From AC-32 sp963715575 (GTDB lineage Bacteria; Actinomycetota; Thermoleophilia; Gaiellales; Gaiellaceae), in the NCBI GenBank assembly GCA_963715575.1, contig OY970250.1:1-64000 (forward strand): 64,000 nucleotides of DNA, written 5' to 3'. Made by a program: the position numbers and the translations under genes. Of the stretch, positions 58,576 through 64,000 are shown in pieces. Positions within the stretch are counted from its first letter, which is position 1. Each line of letters opens with the position of its first letter. Below the pieces are notes generated by a model. The model saw nothing but the letters and a program-made list of their open reading frames with translations. It had not been told where the DNA came from and searched no databases.

Positions 58576-59447
58576 CGCGGCGGCGTGATCCTAAGCGGCC
58601 GGTCGAAGGAGAGGTAGCGGTGATCCATGAAGTGGGACGCGGCCGTCATGTGCAGGCGCAGCGGGCGACTCGTGCCGCGGTCGATCCAGACCGTGAACCA
58701 GGCGGGCGTGGTCGGGTTCGCGAAGGAGACCACCCAGACCGGCCGGCCGCCGACGCGCCCTTCACGCAGGAGATAGGCGTTGGTGGCCGTCGAGCCCCAG
58801 GCCGGCTGCGGCACGCGCAGCGCCGGGAGCTGCTGCGAGCGCCGCCACGGCGTGCCCGGCCGGTCGCGGTCCCAGCGCCGCGTGCCGAGCACGACCGCCT
58901 CGGCGCCGCCGCGGATCCGGTACTCGACCTGATCCGGGGCCTGCAAGCTCCAGGTCGTCAGCAGGCCGCCGGTCGGGCCGGAGCGCAGTGCTTCCTTGTA
59001 GACAAGGCTCTTCAGCTTCCGCGTGGCCAGCGAGGCCCGGGCGACGATCGCGGCGGCAGGTCGCGCTCGCGCCGGGATGTCGAAGACGACCGGCTTGCTC
59101 CCGCTCAGCCGCACCTCGACCCGATGAGGGCGCGCAGCCACGGCCGAATAGCAGCCGGGACCGCACGGCTTCGCGGGAATCAGCCGCGAGCCGGCGCGGA
59201 ACGCGACCGTCAGGCCCGAGAGCGGCCCGCCGCCCGGCGACAGCACGGTCGCCGTCAGCCGCCGCTTGCCGACGGCGAGGGCGACCGCTCGGCTGCCCGA
59301 CTCCCCACCGAGCACGAGCGCGCCGCGCGGAGGCGGCGGCGGGCTCTCGACGCCGACCGCCAGCGACCGCTGCGAGACCGGCGAGCCGCTCGAGCAGCCC
59401 GCCGCGAGCACCAGCAGCGCGAGCGCAGGCACCAGCCGCTTGTTCAC
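58572..59447 (-). CDS. Exported lipoprotein with outer-layer LolA-like region
   Basis: A 291-residue lipoprotein: signal LVPALALLVLAAGCSSGSPV with lipobox AAGC. The middle has a short cysteine pair CGPGC; the C-terminal half, with YRIRGGAEAVVLGTRRWDRD and ANPTTPAWFTVWIDRGTSRP, resembles LolA/LppX-like or MucB-like beta-baskets that hold lipids. GTG start with TAGGTT 6 nt upstream. It ends by overlapping the YCII gene. Function is unknown; it is divergent from the MMPL transporter, which could be a partner. Confidence 0.75.
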   Translation of the reverse strand: MNKRLVPALALLVLAAGCSSGSPVSQRSLAVGVESPPPPPRGALVLGGESGSRAVALAVGKRRLTATVLSPGGGPLSGLTVAFRAGSRLIPAKPCGPGCYSAVAARPHRVEVRLSGSKPVVFDIPARARPAAAIVARASLATRKLKSLVYKEALRSGPTGGLLTTWSLQAPDQVEYRIRGGAEAVVLGTRRWDRDRPGTPWRRSQQLPALRVPQPAWGSTATNAYLLREGRVGGRPVWVVSFANPTTPAWFTVWIDRGTSRPLRLHMTAASHFMDHRYLSFDRPLRITPPR

Positions 59448-59453
59448 GGAGCA

Positions 59454-59459
59454 AACCTA
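59454..59459 (-). promoter_or_regulatory. Leaderless -10 element for the lipoprotein gene
   Basis: TAGGTT on the minus strand, 6 nt before GTG, in a divergent gap, so not a stop codon. Confidence 0.5.
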
Positions 59460-59564
59460 GCTAGACGTGCGTAGAAGCCACCGCTGTGGGAATCGAGGCA
59501 GCGTGCAACGACAACCGCAGCTGTCCGGCTCCGCCCGGATCGGCCGAGAGCCGGAGGACGGGTC

Positions 59565-61832
59565 GTGAGCTCCGTCGTCGCGTGGCTCGTCATCCGCTTG
59601 CGCCTACTCGTCGTCCTGGCCTGGATCGCCGGCGCCCTGCTGGCGATCGTGTACCTCCCGGCGTTCACCGGCCGGCCGGCGTCGGCGACCGGGGGTCTCG
59701 TTCCGGTCCACTCGCCGGCGCTGAAGGCCGAGCAAGCAGGCGTCGCCGCCTTCGGGACGCCCCTGCTCTCCCGGGTGGCGATCGTGCAGCGCGACCCGGA
59801 CGGGCTCTCCGTGGACGAGCAGAAGCGGGCGCTCGCCCGCGCGGTCCGCATCGACCTCGGCAAGGACGAGGCGCTGCGCAGCGTCGCGTTCGCGCTCCCG
59901 ATCTCGAATGCCGGCCGGCTCTTCCCGTCGTCGCGTGAGCGCGGAACGACGGTGATCACCTACCTGTACTTCCGGGAGAACGTGAGCGTCGGCGCGCGGC
60001 TGGCGCTCGCCCACACGTACGCGCAGCGGATCCGCGCCGCCGGCGACCAGGTGACGGGCGTGACCGGGACGATCGCCGCGCGCGAGGCCGAGTTCGACGA
60101 GATCAACCACGCCCTACCCTTCGTCGAGGGGGCCACGATCGGATTGATCGCGCTGCTCCTGCTGATCGTCTTTCGCGGGCTCGGGGCTCCCCTGGTCGTT
60201 CTCGGCGCAGCAGGCATCTCGTACCTGATCTCGATCCGCGTGCTGACGCTGGTCTCCGACCGGCTGGGGACCGACGTTCCACGTGAGGTCGAGCCGGTGC
60301 TCGTCGCGCTCCTGCTCGGCCTGACCACCGACTACGCCGTCTTCTTCCTCAACGGAGCGCGTGGCCGGCTGTCGGAGGGAGCGCAACGCGTCGACGCAGC
60401 GCAGCGGTCGGCGCGGTCGGTGCTGCCGATCACGATCACCGCCGGGCTGATCGTCGCCGTCGGCTCCGGGTCACTCGTGATCGGCAACCTCGGCTTCTTC
60501 CGTGCCTTCGGCCCGGGCATGGCGGTGACGGTGCTCGTCACGCTGGCCGTGACCGTCACCCTCGTGCCCGCCGTGATCGGGATCTTCGGCCGCGCGCTCT
60601 TCTGGCCGGGCCTGCGGGAGCGGGAGCCGCGGGAGCCGTCGCGGGTGCGACGAGCGCTGGGGAGGTTCTTGACGGCGCGGCCGATCGCCGCGCTGCTGGT
60701 CATCGCGACGGCAGCGGCGCTCCTCGTCGCCGCGCTCGAGACGCGTTCGACGGCGCTCGGGCTGTCGTTGTTCCAGGGAGTCCCGGCCACGACCGAGGTG
60801 CGCAGCGCCGCCGCCGCGGCGGGAGAGGGCTTCGCCCCCGGCATCGTGGCGCCGACCGAGCTCCTCCTCCGCGGGCCGGGCGTCGACCGGCGCGACCGGC
60901 TGGCAGCGTTGCAGGCGTTGCTCGAGCGCCAGCCCGGCGTGGCAGGGGTGGTGGGAATCGGCGATCAGCCGAAGCAGATCGAGCGCTCGCCGTTCGTGAA
61001 CGACAGCGGCGACGCCGCCCGCTTCGCGGTGATCTTCGACGACGACCCGTTGAGCACGCACGCCATCCATGCGCTGCGCCGGATCGAAGACGACCTGCCC
61101 TCGCTCTTGCAAAGCGCCGGCCTGAGCGGTGTCGACGCAGGCGTCGCAGGCGACACCGCGCTGGCCAAGGACTCGGTGGACACGATCCATCGAGACATCG
61201 CGAGAGTCGCGCTCGCGCTCCTGCTGGCGAACTTCGTGCTGCTCGCGCTCTTCTTGCGGGCCTTGCTCGCCCCGCTCTACCTGCTGGCCGCGAGCGTCCT
61301 GGCGCTGGCGGCGGCGCTCGGCCTGACGACGTGGCTCTTCCAGGACATCCTCGGGCACCAGGACCTCACCTACTACGTCCCCTTCGCCGCAGCTGTGCTC
61401 CTCCTCTCGCTCGGCTCCGACTACAACATCTTCATCGCGGGCCGGATCTGGCAGGAGGCGGAACGCAGGCCGCTCCGCGAGGCGATCCGGCATGCGACCC
61501 CGCGGGCCTCGGGGACGATCGCAATCGCGGGCCTGACGCTCGCCGGATCCTTCGCCCTCCTCGCGCTGATCCCGGTCAGGCCGATGCGCGAGCTCGCGTT
61601 CGTGATGGCCGCGGGCATCCTGATCGACTCGTTCCTGGTGCGCTCGATGTTGGTGCCGTCGCTGATGGCCGCGTTCGGCCGCGCGTCCTGGTGGCCGAAC
61701 TCGCCTCCGCGGGCCGAGACGTCGTCTGACGCCCCGGCCCGGCGAGACGAGCCCCACGGCGGCCGCCCGCGCCGAGCAGGAGCGTCGACGAGCCCCAGCG
61801 GCACCGGTCTGAAGACGGAGGCCCGAAGCTGA
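59565..61832 (+). CDS. MMPL/RND-type transporter
   Basis: A 755-residue RND-superfamily exporter with two similar halves, each one helix, a large external loop and five helices. The conserved motif GLTTDYAVFFLNGARGRLSE is in the first half and LGSDYNIFIAGRIWQEAERR in the second; the paired aspartates carry protons. MMPL proteins export lipids or hydrophobic compounds in actinobacteria. The GTG start follows GGAGGACGGG. It is divergent from the putative lipid-binding lipoprotein. Confidence 0.93.
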   Translation: MSSVVAWLVIRLRLLVVLAWIAGALLAIVYLPAFTGRPASATGGLVPVHSPALKAEQAGVAAFGTPLLSRVAIVQRDPDGLSVDEQKRALARAVRIDLGKDEALRSVAFALPISNAGRLFPSSRERGTTVITYLYFRENVSVGARLALAHTYAQRIRAAGDQVTGVTGTIAAREAEFDEINHALPFVEGATIGLIALLLLIVFRGLGAPLVVLGAAGISYLISIRVLTLVSDRLGTDVPREVEPVLVALLLGLTTDYAVFFLNGARGRLSEGAQRVDAAQRSARSVLPITITAGLIVAVGSGSLVIGNLGFFRAFGPGMAVTVLVTLAVTVTLVPAVIGIFGRALFWPGLREREPREPSRVRRALGRFLTARPIAALLVIATAAALLVAALETRSTALGLSLFQGVPATTEVRSAAAAAGEGFAPGIVAPTELLLRGPGVDRRDRLAALQALLERQPGVAGVVGIGDQPKQIERSPFVNDSGDAARFAVIFDDDPLSTHAIHALRRIEDDLPSLLQSAGLSGVDAGVAGDTALAKDSVDTIHRDIARVALALLLANFVLLALFLRALLAPLYLLAASVLALAAALGLTTWLFQDILGHQDLTYYVPFAAAVLLLSLGSDYNIFIAGRIWQEAERRPLREAIRHATPRASGTIAIAGLTLAGSFALLALIPVRPMRELAFVMAAGILIDSFLVRSMLVPSLMAAFGRASWWPNSPPRAETSSDAPARRDEPHGGRPRRAGASTSPSGTGLKTEARS

Positions 61833-62031
61833 TGCCGGCGCTGCGATCCGTGAATTCCCTGACCGGGCAGCGCGGATTCCCCCGATGGCGGCGACCAGCC
61901 CCGCTGGCATCATCGGTGGTGCGCTAAGTCCGGATCGCAAGTAGGACGAAGCTCCGACGCGAAGGGCTAGGAAGAACCCCCGAATCCTCCCCGGCGAAGT
62001 GGACGAAAGCGACACCGACTCAACGAAGGTC

Positions 62032-62062
62032 AGAGAGGGCTCCGGGAAACCGGGCCCTCTCT
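62032..62062 (+). terminator. Hairpin terminator downstream of the MMPL gene
   Basis: 9-bp outer arms AGAGAGGGC/GCCCTCTCT, one bulged T, then CCGG/CCGG closing a GAAA tetraloop, followed by CTTCTTG. It sits between convergent genes in a 265-bp gap that shows no other gene; the remaining 200 bp hold nothing I can name. Confidence 0.7.
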
Positions 62063-62097
62063 CTTCTTGCACAGCCGACCGTGCGAGAACGCCGGAA

Positions 62098-63039
62098 CTA
62101 CGGACGAACGACGCAGCGAAAGCCGATATGGCCCGTCGACGTATCGACGGCTTCGCCCTGTCGGGCCGCCGGGCGGTAGCGGAGGCAGTAGTTCGGAGCG
62201 CAGAGGTGAGAGCCGCCCTTGATCACGCGGCGCGGGATCGTCTCGCCGGCGGCATAGCTCCCCCGGTCGCTCACGATGCGAGGATTCCTCGGCGCACAAC
62301 ACGGTTTCTCGACCTCGTCGGGGTGACGTTGGCTGAAGAAGTCGGTCGTCCACTCCCACACGTTCCCGGTCATGTCGTACAGGCCGTAGCCGTTCGGCGG
62401 AAACGAGCCGACGGGCGAGGTTCCCTCGAACCCGTCCAGCTTCAGGTTCTGCCACGGGAACTCGCCCTGCCAGGTGTTCGCCAGCGGCTTCCCGTCGGGG
62501 AACTGCTCGTCGCCCCAGGCGAAGGCTGTGCCCTCGAGGCCGCCCCGGGCCGCGTACTCCCACTCGGCCTCGGTGGGCAGCTCCTTGCCGGCCCAGCCGG
62601 CATAGGCACCCGCGTCGTCGTAGGCCACCTGGACCACCGGATGCCGGTCGCGGCCGTTGATCGTGCTCCCCGGCCCGGCCGGGCGCTTCCAGAACGCGCC
62701 CGGGACGTAGCTCCACCAGTTGCGGAAGTCCCGCAGGTCGACGGGCCCCGCCGTCTTCCGGAACACCAATGCCCCCGGAACGAGCGAATCCGGCTCGGCG
62801 CCCGGGAAGTCGGCCGGATCGAGCGGGCGCTCGCAGAAGGTGACGTAGCCGGTCTCACGCACGAAGCGGCGGAAGTCGGCGGCGCTGACCGGATGCTCGT
62901 CCATCCAGAAGCCGTCGAGCGCGACGCGGTGAACCGGCCGCTCCTCGGGGTAGAAGTCTTCCGAGCCCATCAGGAACGTGCCGCCGGGGATCCAGCGCAT
63001 GTTCTCGGTCAAACCGCGCGTCACGCTGTGAACTCTCAC
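62098..63039 (-). CDS. Formylglycine-generating enzyme (SUMF1 family)
   Basis: A 313-residue FGE that converts a cysteine (or serine) of type I sulfatases to formylglycine. Hallmarks: WIPGGTFLMGSEDFYPEERP at the start, LPTEAEWEYAARGG, YDMTGNVWEWTTDFF and the copper-binding cysteine pair C280-x4-C285 in GGSHLCAPNYCLRYRP. The usual closing GFRCV is present. No signal peptide, so it acts in the cytosol. It is divergent from the sulfatase it should activate. An internal ATG before RWIPGG is an alternative start. Confidence 0.95.
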   Translation of the reverse strand: MRVHSVTRGLTENMRWIPGGTFLMGSEDFYPEERPVHRVALDGFWMDEHPVSAADFRRFVRETGYVTFCERPLDPADFPGAEPDSLVPGALVFRKTAGPVDLRDFRNWWSYVPGAFWKRPAGPGSTINGRDRHPVVQVAYDDAGAYAGWAGKELPTEAEWEYAARGGLEGTAFAWGDEQFPDGKPLANTWQGEFPWQNLKLDGFEGTSPVGSFPPNGYGLYDMTGNVWEWTTDFFSQRHPDEVEKPCCAPRNPRIVSDRGSYAAGETIPRRVIKGGSHLCAPNYCLRYRPAARQGEAVDTSTGHIGFRCVVRP

Positions 63040-63143
63040 GACGGTCCGTACCGGGCGTCATCACCCGGACCGGACGATGACCGTCACCGCCCGCCGGGGA
63101 ACGATGACGTCCTGGTCGTTCGACGCGAAGGAGAGCTACGCAT

Positions 63144-64000
63144 GGCTGAAGGAAGCTCGAGGAGCGTTCTGCCCATTCCGGACCGGCCCTACCTCGGGCT
63201 GACGATGTACGACGCCAAGCACCCCGACTCGGCGTTTCCGCCGATCGAACCGCTCCGTCCTCCAGCAGGCGCGCCGAACGTGCTCGTCGTTCTCCTCGAC
63301 GACGCCGGCTTCGGCTCGTCTTCGGCGTTCGGCGGGCCGTGCGAGACGCCGACCTTCGAGCGTCTGGCCGAGAACGGCCTCCGTTACAACCGGTTTCACA
63401 CGACCGCGCTCTGCTCACCGACGCGCCAGGCACTCCTGACCGGTCGCAACCACCACGCCGTCGGGATGGGCGGGATCACCGAGATCGCCACCTCGGCACC
63501 CGGCTACAACTCGCTCCGCCCGAACACGGCGGCCCCGCTCGCGGAGACCCTGAAGCTGAACGGCTACTCGACCGCGCAGTTCGGCAAATGCCATGAGGTT
63601 CCGGTCTGGCAGACGAGCCCGCTGGGGCCGTTCGAGAACTGGCCCACCGGCGGCGGCGGGTTCGAGCACTTCTACGGTTTCGTCGCAGGCGAGACCAACC
63701 AGTACGCGCCCGCGCTCTATCACGACACCGTCCCGATCGAGCCGGACCGGACACCGGAAGAGGGCTACCACCTCACCGAGGACATGACCGACCAGGCGAT
63801 CGACTGGGTCCGCCAGCAGAAAGCGCTGATGGCCGACAAGCCGTTCTTCGTCTACTACGCGCCCGGCGCGACGCACGCGCCGCACCACGTTCCGACTGAG
63901 TGGTCGGACAAGTACAAGGGAAAGTTCGACCAGGGCTGGGACAAGCTGCGGGAGGAGACCTTCGAGCGGCAGAAGCAGCTCGGCGTGGTCCCGGAAGACG
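63144..64000 (+). CDS. Type I (FGly) sulfatase, partial (3' end outside window)
   Basis: The first 285 residues of an arylsulfatase-family hydrolase. NVLVVLLDDAGFGSSSAFGG gives the metal-binding aspartates (D53, D54). The modification site is C91 in LCSPTRQALLTGRNHH, the CxPxR motif for formylglycine. FGKCHEVPVWQTSPLGPFEN carries the usual GKxH lysine and histidine in altered form (GKCH). No signal peptide is seen, so it appears cytosolic. AGGAG lies 9 nt before the ATG. It is divergent from the FGE gene. Confidence 0.93.

Noticed and set aside
61833..62031. Regulatory RNA in the gap after the MMPL gene
   Set aside because: Only the terminator hairpin is supported; the rest shows no recognisable structure or motif.

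Overview
The window is high-GC bacterial DNA with dense, short-spaced genes, many GTG and TTG starts and 4-bp ATGA/GTGA overlaps. The WhiG/FliA-type sigma factor, the UdgX-type glycosylase, the EF-G2-like GTPase and the general gene style point to an actinobacterium, most likely a soil lineage near Thermoleophilia (Gaiellales/Solirubrobacterales). That placement is inference from gene content; the window holds no rRNA. Both ends are cut through genes: an aminotransferase on the left and a sulfatase on the right.

Layout. 0-9.6 kb: cell-wall hydrolase, gatCAB, a cold-shock protein with a clear terminator, folD, a diiron protein, an orphan HMG-CoA reductase and a frameshifted acetyltransferase. 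9.6-18.1 kb: a small secreted-type domain, a medium-chain oxidoreductase, tRNA-Cys, udgX, a Flp pilin, a vanadium-haloperoxidase homologue, a LuxR regulator running into tRNA-Gly, RNase HI, an aldehyde dehydrogenase and a gene wrecked by several frameshifts. 18.2-22.2 kb: one giant modular secreted protein. 22.2-31.2 kb: an EF-G-like factor and an alpha-glucoside uptake locus (GH13 glucosidase, ABC ATPase, two permeases, binding protein). 31.3-38.7 kb: two sigma factors, tRNA-Trp and a patchy region of small genes that holds a duplicated RNA leader, a membrane gene broken by a 10-bp tandem duplication and a methyltransferase with two adjacent in-frame UGA codons. 38.8-51.3 kb: branched-chain/acyl-CoA catabolism (carboxylase beta and alpha subunits, enoyl-CoA hydratase, acyl-CoA dehydrogenase) mixed with a DAO-type oxidoreductase, a DHDPS-family aldolase, an MFS carrier and leucyl aminopeptidase. 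51.3-59.4 kb: a copper and cytochrome-oxidase assembly block (two CtaG proteins, YcnI, a CopC-CopD fusion and partners). 59.5-64 kb: an MMPL transporter, then a divergent pair of formylglycine-generating enzyme and type I sulfatase.

How the genes work together. The mcc-type carboxylase subunits, hydratase and dehydrogenase fit leucine or related acyl-CoA breakdown, and pepA could supply leucine. The copper block would load copper outside the membrane and deliver it to the oxidase. FGE matures the adjacent sulfatase at its CSPTR cysteine. At least twelve genes lack a Shine-Dalgarno sequence but carry a TANNNT hexamer 6-9 nt before the start codon, as expected for leaderless mRNAs.

Most unusual points: the UGA-UGA methyltransferase with a hairpin just downstream (a possible double-selenocysteine protein, or a pseudogene); the two copies of a conserved leader upstream of unrelated small genes; and three consecutive exported copper-block proteins predicted to mature with an N-terminal histidine. 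All assignments are from reading the sequence; no database search was run.
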